A stretch of 64,000 nt of DNA. It comes from Brachypodius melanocephalos (taxonomy: Eukaryota; Chordata; Aves; Passeriformes; Pycnonotidae). The notes under the pieces were generated by a model that saw only the letters and a list, made by a program, of their open reading frames with translations, had not been told where the DNA came from and did no database searches. Below are positions 12,508-25,846 of the stretch, one piece after another. Numbering within the stretch: position 1 is the stretch's first letter; each line of letters starts with the position of its first letter. The stretch is taken from NCBI GenBank assembly GCA_013398615.1, contig VZSR01003807.1, positions 7,377,404 through 7,441,403 of the forward strand, given 5' to 3'. Made by a program: the position numbers and the translations under genes.

Positions 12508-15500
12508 TGCAGAAATATTAGGCATCTGAGTGATCAACTTCAGGAATAAATAGGGCTTTGAAGAAAAATTATGCCTTGCAAAACTGTATTTTGAAGGGGG
12601 CAAGAAACTGTAGATATGTCTCATAAAGCTGAAAACAACTACAATTTCCAAAAGGCCCTCTAACTGAAGTGGTAGAAACAAGCAAGTACAGCATAAAGGA
12701 GGAATGTGCTAATATAGACAGATAATCAGTTGAAAGTATAAACTGAAGTTGGAAGTAAATGGTCATTTCTTGGTGACTAATTGTTCTATCTGAATTCGTG
12801 CTAATTCCCATCCCGGTGAAGTACCTGAGAGAGGGTGAGAAATGGAATAAGAAAGTTTTCTTGTTTTGTTAATATTAAGTTATTAAGAATGAGGGCCAAC
12901 AAAAAAACTGCAGGGCAAAAGAGCTGAGTGGACAATAAAGGAGTCAAGGACATTCAGTGTTGGTGATAATAAAGGACTCACAGAAGACAAATCTGAATTC
13001 CATCTTCACAGGTAAATGATGGTTCTTACCATTTTGCTGACCATTACCTCAAGTGGTAACTTGAGACTATGACAGAAATAAGAACATAGGATATATCTAT
13101 ATAAATGTAATAGGAAGCTCCATGAACACACCAGCTCAATTCTTTGCAGTGCTTAAAAACTTAAAATTTAGGCACTATTGGGTGATAAACAGAGAAAAAA
13201 ATAATCTACACGATGTCATGGCTCATTTGGTTCATGAGTATTACAAGATCACGAGTGCATCTCTTGTGGGAGTCTGGAACAGATTCAGAGGTGGAAAGCA
13301 ACAAAGATCATGAACATGAGGATTGAACAGCTCAGCCACAAAAACAGAAGAAAAAACCAGGTTATGGTAGAGTTATGGTATAAAATCATGATATTCATGA
13401 ATGGGTTAAAAAGGCATTACTAGTTTGTCCTCTTTGCCAATAAAAAAAAATGAAGCATTAAAGAAAGCAATTTGGAGCCAGGTTGCAAGCAAACAAAAAG
13501 ATAAAGGTTCATTTTACAACATTCCTTAAGACAAAAATAGCTGTATCTGTGAGAATATTCAGGATTACCCATGTTCCTACTCTTTCACTCTCCCGCACAC
13601 CTCCATTTGTGTCCACTACAGTAGCTAGGATAGTAAGCCAATCTCCTAGTCTGACCTGTTGTCTCTTTTCTATTGTGATATTAAGATGCATGGCACCTCA
13701 CTTCTAGATTAATCTGAACTACAGATCTAGAATAGCAGTTTACCTGGATTTCAGAATAAATAATGTTTACCACAACCAACAGCTTTTCAAGGAGAAGGTA
13801 TCATGAATTTGAATACCATCTCTACAAAAGCAGGCATGTAACAGATGCAGAGATTTTAAAAAAAGAGGAATGTCTTGTAATTCTTTCACTGCAGTTTTCT
13901 CATGGCAATTGACAATCATATTTTCAGTTGCTAAATATCAGTAGAGCTTCTGTCATTTCACTGCAGCTCCCCAGGAACACCCAGCAGACTCTTAGAAAGC
14001 AAATACCAGTGCTCTCTGTCCTTGTTAATAAGATAATTCTTGAGGCTGTTCCTGGGAATGGCTATGTGAGGGTCTATATTGTTGTTACCACTGTCCTACC
14101 AAATACAAAACCTCACAGAGCACAGCTCTAAACCAAAGATGTTCCAGAGACCCTTGCCAGCCCAGTTTGCATACAGACAGGCTAGTTGGAGATCAAAGGA
14201 GAAGACAGGACTTTCCCACCAAAGAAAACAGAGAGTGGAGAGAGAAAGAGGGAAATGGATGTGGGAATGAGACAGTTAATATCCTTTCATGACACAAATC
14301 TGTACTTAGATTTCCATCCCACAGATTTTTTCTCTTAGCTTCCTGCCTTAGTATCCTGGCAAGCCCTGTTGCTCAAACACTTTGGTCTTTCTCTTCAACT
14401 GGTTTAAGGGCAGAAGCCCTTCCCACATGTAATGCTCCTCTTGAAATCCTCCTCTTTTCCACATTACTTCATTTTCTGCAGCATCCCCAGGGGAGCCAAT
14501 CTCCCCAGGAGAGAAGCAGCTATGGGTACATGAAACAAGACCAATTTTTTTCATTGGTGTTACCTGTGCAAATGCTAGAAAAGCTGGCAAATGCCCAGAA
14601 TATTTCAGTCTTTATAAATATGAAGTACAAGGAAACCATGTTTCTAGGATGAATATCTATTCAATTAACTAAGTTTTTAATTTTCTACTGCCCCTTGCAC
14701 TTGAGGTAGCATGTATAGAACTGGACAATAACCTATATAAGATGTATGCAGCCTACTCCTCTGTTCAAATGAGTGTATTTCTGTCTTGCCCTTATCTGTA
14801 ACTTACAAAGGGGAAAAAGTTTAAACTGAGACTGTGTGCTGCATAACACGTGTGTATCCAAAGCTTATGTGGCCAGGGAAGGGCTGAAGGCACAGCTCCC
14901 GCCTTCTTCAGGAGACAGCTGTGAACAGTAAGTCACTGGTATGCAGTAAAAAGACAAGAGATCACCCGTCTCAGCACTTTGAAGTGCATTTCCTCTCACT
15001 AGAGCTGAGCATTATGGGATCTAATGATTCAAAGGAGCTAATATCCCTGACACCCTCCACAATCCTCTAGAAATCCCATTCATGGAATGTGTGACTCCTT
15101 CAAGCCAGTGAGAAGCTGGGAGCAAGTGAAGGTGTGTTTCTCTGATGTACTTTCTCCAGTGGTTTTGGAGACAGATTTGACCCAACTGAAATCCCAGCTG
15201 TGATGGACACAGAAGTCTTTATGTTATTAATATTTATGTTGGCTACTTTGCAATGAAACAATTACTTAGGTACTTCCATAAATAGAAAAAAGGTCAGCAA
15301 GACAGGTTCAGTCCAAGCTAAACTTCAGAAATAATATCACACCCCACCAATTCAACGCTAAACAGCTAAAGGAAAGAAGTACATCTGGTCCCCAGATACT
15401 GAGACAGAAGCCATCCCAATAAATAAAGCAAATAACCAGTTTAGACTCTGTGTGAAGATGTTACCATTTTTCCTTATCTCATTAGTGGATGATAGAATTC

Positions 15501-17211
15501 TTTTCCTTGTTTCTGACACCGTTATCTCAGTGCCTATTCAAGCCACTTGGGCATTGACTCAATACAAGCTCAGCTGAGATTCTTTCCAGCTCTCCTGTTC
15601 TCTCCTCTTTTAGGAAACTCCATCCAAGTAACATAACTCAGTTTTTGAGGTTTCTGTAATTCTTACATGATTTAGTCTGCCATTTACTTGTTTATGATGA
15701 AAGGCCCATTTACATAGCACTTGAATACAAACATTCTAGCTAAGTCACAGAAAATCTACACTCTTTGAGGTATTTCAGAAATAGTACAAATTACTGGCCT
15801 ACTCCTAAATAATAGCACTATAGGCACTTGTACAAGTGACACTAGCCCAAGTAAATACATATGTCAACATATACAAATAATAAAATACCACCTGTAGGTA
15901 AGACCTCACTCCAGCTGCTTGTTCCAATACCATGAGCAATCTGCTCTGAGCAAATCCATTTCCTCCCTCTTCCCTGCAGCACAGAAGAGCACCAAGAGCT
16001 GTCAAAGGCTGGGGATCCATACCTAAAACCGAATCGTGGGACTCACATCAAGATAGCATGACAGCCCCACAAAGCCTCTTCCTAACCTTGTGAGCAGGGA
16101 ATTAATTTTCTGCCAGAGGCACTGCTTTGCACATACACGAGTATACACCTTGGATTATATTATTTATTTTCTCTCCCCTGTTTCAGACCTGAAGCATACA
16201 CTTCAGTCAATGTCTTCCCATTCCAGAGACAGCCTGGCCAATCTCAGGGCAGTCTTTATACTCTATTCTGCATCTTCTGTTCTCAAATAGAAAGGAGACC
16301 TTTTTGTAGATGCAGTTTTTCAGTGGAAAAAAAAAAAAAGATTATCATCTCAAGTGTCAAATAAATAATTTTTCTGTCAGTTTGGTTATATTAAGTAGAA
16401 ATTATGAAATGGAACTGATTCAAATAGAATAGACCACATTTCATCAGATTTCAAAATCTGTTAACTCTGCTGAAAGAATAAGAAGCTTTTTATGTACCTT
16501 TGAAGGTTTTACCTCTTTTGCAAATTAAACAACACTTGGGAAATATAATTTCAAAGGAACTGACATTTGTTGTTAAGGAGATTTTTAAAGTGCATTCCTG
16601 AATCAAACGGAAATTTAAAGTCAACATTTTCTTCCTGGCAAAACAGCCCTGGATAAAGATGAATAAAACCTAAGATAAAAATAAAATTGAGATATAAATG
16701 GAAAAAAATAATAACATTTCCTCTCAAACGGCCTAAAGACTCCCAAATCAGAAGTAGTCAGTATGTAAATAAAGACTTAGATAAGAGGGCCAAATATCTA
16801 CTGTGTTCTGGGATAGAACTGTAAATCTCTCTTAGCAAAAGTCTTGATGCCAGGAAAAAGCATTGTCAGTGGTGGAACTGAGGACTGAGGAAGGATATAA
16901 AAAATTGTTTTAAGTGTCAACCTTTTCAAAACATACTCCTAAAAGAACTCACCTCCATTATCAGTTGAATGATTGAACATCCCTTTTCTTTTGAGAGCAG
17001 TATTGTTTGTTTTGTGGGTTTGAATATATTTTTTTAAATAAAAAAATGTTGAGAGATTCTGGCACAATGTCATTCTATCATATTAACTTCATTGTAAAGT
17101 TAATGTGAAGAGACTATAAAACCAGGGAACTATGTTGAACATTAAGACAGGTCAGGGAAACCATAATTTTGGAAAAATCAGCCCATTCTGTAAACAAAAT
17201 AATTTAAACAT

Positions 17212-17257
17212 AAACAAAACACCAAACCAAAACAAAAAAAACCCCAAAAACAAACAA
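17212..17257. repeat. A/C-only tract
   Basis: 46 bases of A and C only (AAACAAAACACCAAACC, then AAAAAAAACCCCAAAAACAA); a looser A/C-rich continuation runs to about 17270. Confidence 0.85.
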
Positions 17258-18869
17258 TCAAAACAAAACAAGAACCCACTAACTTGGAGTCCTCAATGAT
17301 AAATAACATTCAGTAGATCCAAACCTTTTATTTTCACCTATGGAGGAACTTCGTAAGGGTAACATGGCTTAGATCTTCGCCCAATATTATAAATATAAAG
17401 AGCTTCCTCCCCCTCATCACAATTTTTGCAGCATTGTGCCACTTTTTTTCTTGTACATGTTAAGATTTTTGTCCTTCTTACCTCTTCCCAGCACTTCCCA
17501 AGTATTTAGGAACCAGAAACTTACTGGTGGCTGGTCCACCCGCCACAGCTCACAGCACCAGTGGGGCAATCACTGACTACCCACCTGAATCACAAGGGTT
17601 TTCACAAGACAGTCTGAAAGTTTCCAGATGATAATTATGGACACAGAGAAAAGCCTGAGAAACAGTTGGGAGGGAGTTTAAAAATTAACTCCATTGCAAT
17701 GCCTTCTTAGCAAGGTGATAAAATTGGGAGTGATATTCACCAATTCAAACTAAACAACTCCCATCCCCAGTTTCATATCTGCAATTATATCCAAGTTGCT
17801 TATCTGTATTAGAGAGCCTGGGCTTTATCTTCCAAAAGCTTTCTGGACACAGCAGCAGACATTTAGGTGCCTTTTCATTAAAGCAGCAAAGGGCTGTTAG
17901 CATATCTGTCCTACTGAGATTTTTTTTTTGCCAGAGAACAATTATGTCCCATATCTCTGAACTGTCATCCACCCTTACAAAAACAACCTCCCACATGTGT
18001 CCCACAGCGTTTTCTAAGGGAACAACCCAGAGCAGGGAGGTCAAGCCATCACTTCTATAGAGGATCAATTCAGTAGCACAATTATTTCCAGACAAAGCAT
18101 ACAATTTATATTCATGTCAGACAAAATCATTGTAAGTATTACAAAGCTCCTCCTAAGATTAGCAGTCCCACTGTATGGGATGAGGTGCAGAACAAGAAAC
18201 TCAGGAAGAACGTGGCAAAAATGGGATACCTGTAAGGTGCAAGAAGCAGGGAACTGAAAATGAAGAGGGCATTTTTATTTCTGCCATCTAGGAACTAACT
18301 CTAAGGTACATCTATTAATGAAGTATGTTTCGAAATGTCATATTATTGGGGCTATACTTACTAAAACAGAAAGCAAGAAGATACTAATGAGAGAGGGCAC
18401 CTGCCTACACAAACAGGAATTCTGCCGGGTTTGGCCCAGTGCTATTAATGAAATCAAGACAGGAAAGACTGGAATGGCATATGGCTGACAGATGCAAGCA
18501 CATAATTTGATGGTGCAGTGGAAAGAATGACTCAGTACATCATTATCAATTTAGTATTTTTCAATTTCTTAGGAGAAAAAGACCTCGCTTCTGGTTCAGC
18601 CATTTAGAAGTTAACCTTTCCATGAAGGCAATATGTGTGGGTACTTTTCAAATTCAAGCTTTATCAAAAGTTACAGCACAATACAAGGGATGGTTAGAAA
18701 GGCCTCTATGAAGTGACACAGTGTGTGCCCAGGTTCAGCTTCAGTTCTTGTAATTTCTGCTTAGTGCTTGTCCAATCTGTTCTTAAAGACCTTCTCAGCT
18801 TCTGAGGTCTAAGAATATATCTCATTACCTTTACTTTTAGGTTGTTGCTTTGTTTGAGTTAGTGTTTTG

Positions 18870-18886
18870 TTTTTTTTTTTTTTTTT
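18870..18886. repeat. T(17) homopolymer
   Basis: Simple T-run preceded by a T/G-rich stretch; no element assigned. Confidence 0.9.
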
Positions 18887-20645
18887 CCCTAGCACTCAAT
18901 GTCTACCTCTGTTGCTGCAATTAAAGCTCAGTGAGCAAAATGCTCGCAGAACTCAGAGGTTTTTGCTCTATTTTTGAAGCGGTGAGATCACATTATTCCT
19001 TTGTGCTATGTAAATCCAAACCAACAAAACAAAATATCCTTTCATACAAAGAATCCAACTTGTACCTCCTTCAATTTTGAAGCAGAAACATTGATAACCA
19101 CATCCAGAGAGAAGCTTATCGGGTGATAATAAATTTTTCATCCAACTCAGTTTCTTAAAGACCACATTTCCCTAGACGATTCACAAGAATTTCATGTGAA
19201 GTAATGTCAAAAGAACTGTTTTCTTTCAGGGCATCATCATGCTGTCCAGGCAGAACTCTTAAGTTCACAGATAAATACTTAATGCTCTATCTAAGTTAAC
19301 TGCAGGCTATGGAAGATGGATAGTAGACCATTCAAACTATTTTTCATTATTAAAAATTGTAGGCAGTGACCCTGTATGCCTTTTTTCTTGCTCCATCTTT
19401 GTTTTACAGTATGCATCTCTTGGAGGAAAGCCAAGAAAGATTATGGGATGGTGGTACACAATTAAACAAGTCCACCTCAGTTTTTTGTCAATATATTTCA
19501 GTTCAGCCCAGTCCAGTCTACTCTTTCACATCAGTGAGGCTGGTACTTGACTTTCACTTGGCATTGCAAAGTGAGCAGCCACTTGAATTCTGAGTCATCT
19601 GGCAGAAATACTCATTCCAAAACAGTAACCTCAAAGTTTTATCCTCTCTAGTTTTCCTGTCTATTTTTCCATCCTTTTAAACATGGATGGTTATGGAAGA
19701 GTGAAAAAAGTATTCCTCTATTCAGAAGTGAACATACTGCATACATTTTGTTAATGTAGGGTACAGTTCATACTCTTCTGAAAACAGTTTCGATATCAAT
19801 AAAACCTATACGTGTTCTTGCCTGGTAAATCACATACACCCTGGAGGATTAAATTACAACAATCTAAAGACATAGGGAAAAGGGATTTGATACTCGGAGC
19901 CAAGGTTCAGTCTTAGTTTGCTTAAATTTAAATTACTTTAATCAATTATTTTCCAGAGCCAGATTTATCACAATTAGCTGCAAGTACTTGCTTCACTCGT
20001 AGCTAATATATACAACTAGCAATTAGAAGAAGAGCACTCTACTAGATGTTAATTACTTGAGAGTTTTTTCTCTCCTCCAAAATGTAGTTTTTAATCAGAT
20101 ACTCAGCTGTGTTTAGACCAAGCATTTGGTGCATCCATCCAGAAGCTCACCTGCAGGAAGCCAAGAGATGAATCTGCAACGTCTCTCTGTGTTTGAAAAT
20201 ATCTAAAGGCAGAGTTGTAAACTCTGTACCCTTCACATCCCCAAGGGAAGCAGATGAGTTCCAACACATTGCTCTAGAGTGCAGTGAAATTCAAACAAAA
20301 CCAAATGGACACATCTAAGGACTTACTTTACTCTTAGCTGAACCTTTCCTAATGCAAGCAACCCACACGCATGTGCACATGCACTAGCTCAGATATCCAT
20401 GCCTCTAAGGCAATTTACCAATCCCTTGCTTTCACTGCACCCCACACCTATTTTTGATCTGATTTCAGAAACACAGCTTCTGTACCATAATCTCCTGCCC
20501 AACCATAGAATTCCATATTACTACGTGTATTAACCCCAGTGATGAGAGTCTCTTTGATCAGCAAGCAACCAGCCCTTTTCAGCCCGGGTATACAGCTGTG
20601 TGACCTGTAATGAACTTCCCCTGTATGACTCAGGCTTGATTTCCA

Positions 20646-20687
20646 GCCCCCCACACCCTCCCTACTCTCACCCTCCCTCCCCCCCAC
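20646..20687 (-). other. Potential G-quadruplex tract (minus strand)
   Basis: The plus strand carries at least six runs of three or more C within about 42 bases (from AGCCCCCCACACCC to CCTCCCCCCCAC). The minus strand therefore has more than the four closely spaced G-runs needed for an intramolecular quadruplex, and the plus strand could form an i-motif. No gene or island is nearby. Confidence 0.6.
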
Positions 20688-22098
20688 ATTAACAAGCTGC
20701 CCTAGAGGGAAAAATTGTTGAGAGGAAGAAGTAGCGATATTTCTGCCTCACTGAATTCTGCACATGCCCCGACTCAAAAGCATTAATGGAGAAGGAGAGA
20801 GGTCTGGCAAGCACGCTGGCACTGTCCTTGTGCACTGGTTTAGACTGTGGAGGGATGGGCCAGGCATTTCTCTTGTATGCTGTTACACTCCCCATGCTGA
20901 AGCACAACTATTTTCTGACCACCGCTCACATTTTGGCAGCTCCAGAAAGTGGCTCTGACTGGAGTCTGAATTGGAGGAACAGCCTTGAAGGAATTTGCTT
21001 GTTTTGCCTTCCATGAAGCAAATCAGATTAACTCTAGCTTAAATATGATGATTTACATTAACATGTCATTTGTCTACATACCATGAAAAAAATGTTCCTC
21101 AGTTTAGAAAAGTGCCATGTTCAGGGTCACTAATTTCAAAGCCTGGAAATGAATCAGCACTTCTGAAGTCACAGAGACAGACTAACTAAGCTAGCACTGC
21201 AGCAAAATATGGCCTGGGACAGCTCTCCTGCTTGCTTCTCCTATAAAACACACTGTAAGCTAAGGCTCTTTTTTAAAACAATCCCTAAATATTTCAGTAG
21301 AAAATAAGTGATTTAGGACCACCTGCCTTCAGGTTGAGGTTTCCAAGAATCTGATAATACAAGGCGGTGACAAACAGAATGGCTGTGAACAAAGCTTCCC
21401 TGGGAAGGGAAGGGGCTGTATCACAAAACAACAGAAATGGAAGTGAAGCCCTGTGCCTTTATCCTAAATTTACAGAATACCTCTGTGAGAGATCTGGCTG
21501 ATTTAATCAGAAAGGCTGTTCCTGAGCCATCTCCTTGGATGAACTAGCCCTCTACTTTGCTTGGTTCCAAATAATGACATCTTTGAAATCCCAATCAGAG
21601 GTGTTGACAGGAGACAAATCCCATGCCAAGCCTGTAAAAAGGGCTACCAGTACTTAAACAGATGTCTCTGTCAGCACATCTTTGATGAAAATATTCTCTC
21701 TGGAGAACCATAAAGTGCTCACTTTGCCCCAGCTTTTACATATCCTAGACCTAGATCTCCACACTTCACACGGGGAGCTGCATCCTTCATTTCTGTGGTG
21801 TCCCAGAGCTTTGCCAGAAACTACTCCCTGGCTAGGAGACAACAGTCATCCTGGCAATATGTGACATTTCCACTCCTGCCAGCTGCAGTGTGCTATCCAG
21901 GGACATTGGTGGAGAACAGTGAAACCAAGTTCCAGATCACCAGCCCTGTTCAACCTTCTAATTGAGACTGCTCGGTCAAGTAGGTACTGCTTAGTGCAGA
22001 AGCAACCCTTGCAGCTGAAGGACTGGATTCACACCTGTGTCCTCTTGAATCACAAAGCTTTGTCTTGAGGTCTTAAATAATAATTTTTACACATTTTA

Positions 22099-22380
22099 TG
22101 TCTCTTCTCCCAACTAACAAGCAATAGCACAAGAGTAAATTGCCTCAAGTTGTGCCAGGGGGAGTTTAGATTCAATATTATGAAAAAAAATCTTCACCAA
22201 AAGGGTTATTAAACACTGGAACAGGCTGCCCAGGGTAGTGGTTGAGTCACTATCCCTGGAGGTGCTTAAAGGATGTGGCGTTTAGGAATATGGCGTAGTG
22301 GTAGACTAGGCAGTGGTGAGTTAATGATTGGACTTGATAGTCTTAGAGGCTTTTTCCAACCCAAACAATTCTATAATTCC
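22099..22380 (+). mobile_element. CR1 LINE 3' fragment
   Basis: Sense-strand CR1 3' end with the landmarks AACAGGCTGCCCAGGGTAGT, GAGTCACTATCCCTGGAGGT and GGACTTGATAGTCTTAGAGG, ending CCAAACAATTCTATAATTCC. It is the same tail type as the copy at 6.6 kb and is truncated at about the same point of the consensus. Small indels break the coding remnant. Confidence 0.92.
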
Positions 22381-25232
22381 CTCTTTAAATGTGGGGAGGG
22401 AGGAGAAGGCAAGATGGTTTAAGAACTTCCTTTTATATTGCAAGTTGGCTTTGGCCATGGACAATTCACATTGACCCAGAAATAATCTGATACACACCCA
22501 GACAAAGCTTTGCTGATAACTCATCCCAACTCTTTATTGCCCAGCAAACAACCCAGAAATGAGTACTTTTTCATTGAAGTAATGCAGCCATTCCTCTTGT
22601 CCTGAAAGCAGATATTCCCCAATATACTGCTCCATAAACAGGCAGCTAGAATAAAAGGCCAAGTAACTAGCTGAGCTGGGTCTTATCAATGAAACCCTTG
22701 CAAAGCCTAAACAATAAAGACCAAGAAACAAAAATAACAAGAAAAGTGGTCTCCAAATTCATAATACTCCACACAATATCAAGTGGCTGCTAGATAATAA
22801 GGTGATGCCCTTTAAAAAAAACCAAACAAACAAACTGGTTCCAAAACATAGACTGAAAGGTTTAAGCATTATTACCTTGCGATTTTCATCCAAATGATTA
22901 CACAAGAACCATTACCTATAATAACACTTCACTGTAAAAATGTCTGTTTTCCCCCTACCCCTCCAGCCTCTTCCTTTATGCACTGGAGGACTGCATTGCT
23001 TTCAACCAAAATTATTGAACCCACCAAAATTCAATAGGAATACAAACCTAGAACCGGACATTGACTGAATAAGATTTTAAAAGAAATTCTTTTATGGCCC
23101 TTTGTTCATTGAAATAGAAGACAGAGATGCTGAGAGTTTAAATATATAATTGCCTAAAGGCCTATGAAGGAAGCCATGCAAGTGACTTGTCTCCAAATGA
23201 TTTCAGCAGGTCTTCAATCTTGCAGCTCTTACTGAACATATGCTCAGCATGTTGTTCAGCAGTGTTCCTCATATAATACAGTAATCTGTAAATACGGAGC
23301 TTTCTAGAGTCTGGTTCCCACTCCTCCATCACCTGGATGCACTTATTAATTCAGCCAGTAGTTAGAGGAAACTTTACAGAGAAGCTAATGTAAGAAAATA
23401 TTCATCTGGGTGCAAAAACCCCTGAACAGAAATGGAAGTCTGTTACACACTCATGTTTTTCTTTCCTTTTGTGCATTGCAATTCAGTCCATGTTACCAGT
23501 TTTCCTATTGTCCACTGCTGCCCTAATCGATAATAGTGCAAATATTGGTTAGAGCGGGAAAACCTCGGACAGGTGACACAATCAAACAACAGATTTTTGC
23601 AAGCAAATTGAGAACATAGCCTCTGCTCCTCCTGTAGTTTTAAAAGTTATTTTTAGTCCTTTTGATTTAGGACTAAAATTTTGTAACTGACAAACAATTT
23701 AGCTGCAGAATCTAAGAAAACCAAGAGCCTAAAGCATAACATTAATCCAGTCAACCATTACAGAAGTTCTTATTAACTCTTTTCCTTTTTTTTTCAGACA
23801 AAAAAAAAAAATCACATATAATATGTCTTGGAAACTAGAGAAAACTATGACCACTATGGTAGCAACACAATAGCTTATAAACTATAAATAGACTGTTATT
23901 TTTAGAACACTATGTTTCTTAATTGCCTATAAACTTACCCAGTTGTGAGCACTTTGTGAAGACTGAAGAAAGAATGCATTCTCCAAATTTCCCAGGGCAG
24001 AGTGACTCTGTATTGTGTCTTGTGGATGGGATGTTGACATTAACTGACAGAAGCAGGAACATAGCAAGACAGACATTTTTAAATGAGAAAGGAGAGGAAG
24101 TAGGAGAGGAAGAAGGAGCCCTATTAACTCTTCTGCCCGCACCTGGAGCGCCCTGCACCTGGCTCAGCTGTGGCTGAATTTCAACCGGTCTCTGGTGGGA
24201 CCTGGATCACTGTGGATTTACATGTAAAAAGAAGCCAGATGGGAACATCCCAGTGAGATTCCCATAATCCAGCTTTTGTCCTCACCAGATACAGACTCTG
24301 CTGATAATTTTTCATTATGTCTTCTCAGTCAAATAGTAAAATCCTTTTTACCTTAGGAACAGCCATTCTGAGATGAAAAGTGTCTGTATCTGTGTGTCTG
24401 CTCATCATTAACAGACAGATTGAAGCGACTGATGTCACAATTTTAATAACAGAAGCCAGAAACGCCAGTGAAATATTGACAAGTGGAATTTGTTCATAGA
24501 GGTTTTACAAGACTCTTAGGAGAAAAAACAACCTTAATGAAGACAGATGCAATTATCGAGAAAATTACTGGGGTTTATGCACTGTTCCTTTCCATCCATG
24601 GAATCAGTGTGGTAAATAGTTCAGACTGGACCAGCAGTTTCCTGAGAGCTGCTGAGTATTCCCAGGGAGTGAATAACCATCACTGAGCATCCCATGTCAT
24701 TGTCTTTGGGCACACTTCCAGTCTTGCTGCCCCTGCAATGCTCTCTTGCCTGTGTTTCTACCTCGGGTTTTCAAGTGCTTCCACAGTTTCTTGCTGGTGA
24801 GTCTTGTTTCCAAGGCCTTCTTGCTGTCCTCTAAAGCGCCTCAGCTCTACCACAACTGCCCTCTTCACCTCTCCATTAGTGCACATGGCTCCCAAGAAGG
24901 ACTCCATATGGCTCATGCACCAGCATCCTTGAAATCAACTTCCCAGCGGACAAGTCCTGACAAGGATGGTTATTCCCTTTACTCAATCCTTCTTTCAGCA
25001 GTGGTAGTCAGAGAGCATGCAAACAACCCCCCCTTTCTTGGGAATCTCAACACCTCTCTATGGGCAGATCCATCTCAAGTATTTTCTTTGGTTTGATAAG
25101 GTGAGGTGGGGAGCCAGTGCCTAGTTTTTGGCCAAGGACATTTCATTAGAAATTGAGCAGCAATGCAGAACTTATCAATAGCATAGCCAGTTTTGCACAG
25201 CTGTAAAAAAGAAGTTTTATCACTATGAGTAA

Positions 25233-25248
25233 CAGTGCCATCTGCTGA
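25233..25248 (-). promoter_or_regulatory. CTCF-like motif (weaker)
   Basis: CAGTGCCATCTGCTGA resembles the reverse complement of the CTCF core (GCC-A/C-C/T-CT-A/G-C/G-TGG), with a final A for G. It is isolated in AT-rich intergenic DNA without a CpG island. Confidence 0.3.
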
Positions 25249-25821
25249 CTCCCACTATAACCATACCAAGAGAATTCCATATTAGATAATTAAGCAATAA
25301 ATTTTTCCAAAATCCAATATCTTTTCGCAGAAAACAGTTGTTCTTAGGGTTTTTAAAGTCATCTTATAGGATTCTGGGGTAAAAATAATTTTCAGTATGA
25401 CTTCTGAAGTCAGGGAATCTCAGCTGTTTTCCTGTAGACCTGAGAGGCAGTAGTGTTTTATTAAATATTGCTCTGACATCTTTAGGATATTTGGATTACT
25501 TTACAATATTACACAAAGCACCTGAAAGCTTGGCATAGTTCTCCCCAATTTGCCCCCTCTCTGTTATTTTCTGGGCCTGGTGAACTGAGAGCCAAACTTT
25601 CCAGATGGAAGCAGGACCCTTGAGGGTTACAGAAAAACTCAAAACCCCAGTGTCTGAGCTCCAACTATTTGGAGGAGAAGTTGTGGATTCTTAGAAAAAA
25701 AAAATAGAAGAAGAAGAAAAAAAAATCCTAGTTTTTACATACGCTGAGTCTGCTAGTCTCAGGAGCCTAAATCCCAAACAATAGCCTCAAGGGATCCAAC
25801 ATAACAATGATTAATGATGAC

Positions 25822-25846
25822 TGATCCATCCATGACTGATGGATCA
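25822..25846. repeat. Small hairpin (9-base arms, 7-base loop)
   Basis: TGATCCATC and GATGGATCA are perfect inverted arms around CATGACT. The stem is short for a microRNA precursor and pairing does not extend outward. Confidence 0.75.

Larger units (their letters stand above)
12441..22098. other. Intergenic, no gene recognised
   Basis: Besides A/C tracts and a T-run, I see only scattered short open frames (longest 119 codons, minus strand, 17745-18104), none resembling a known protein. The C-rich tract at 20646 is the one structural feature. The DNA just after the LINE fragment may be more of the same decayed element. Confidence 0.55.

Noticed and set aside
25822..25846. microRNA precursor
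   Set aside because: The stem is only 9 base pairs and pairing does not extend outward.
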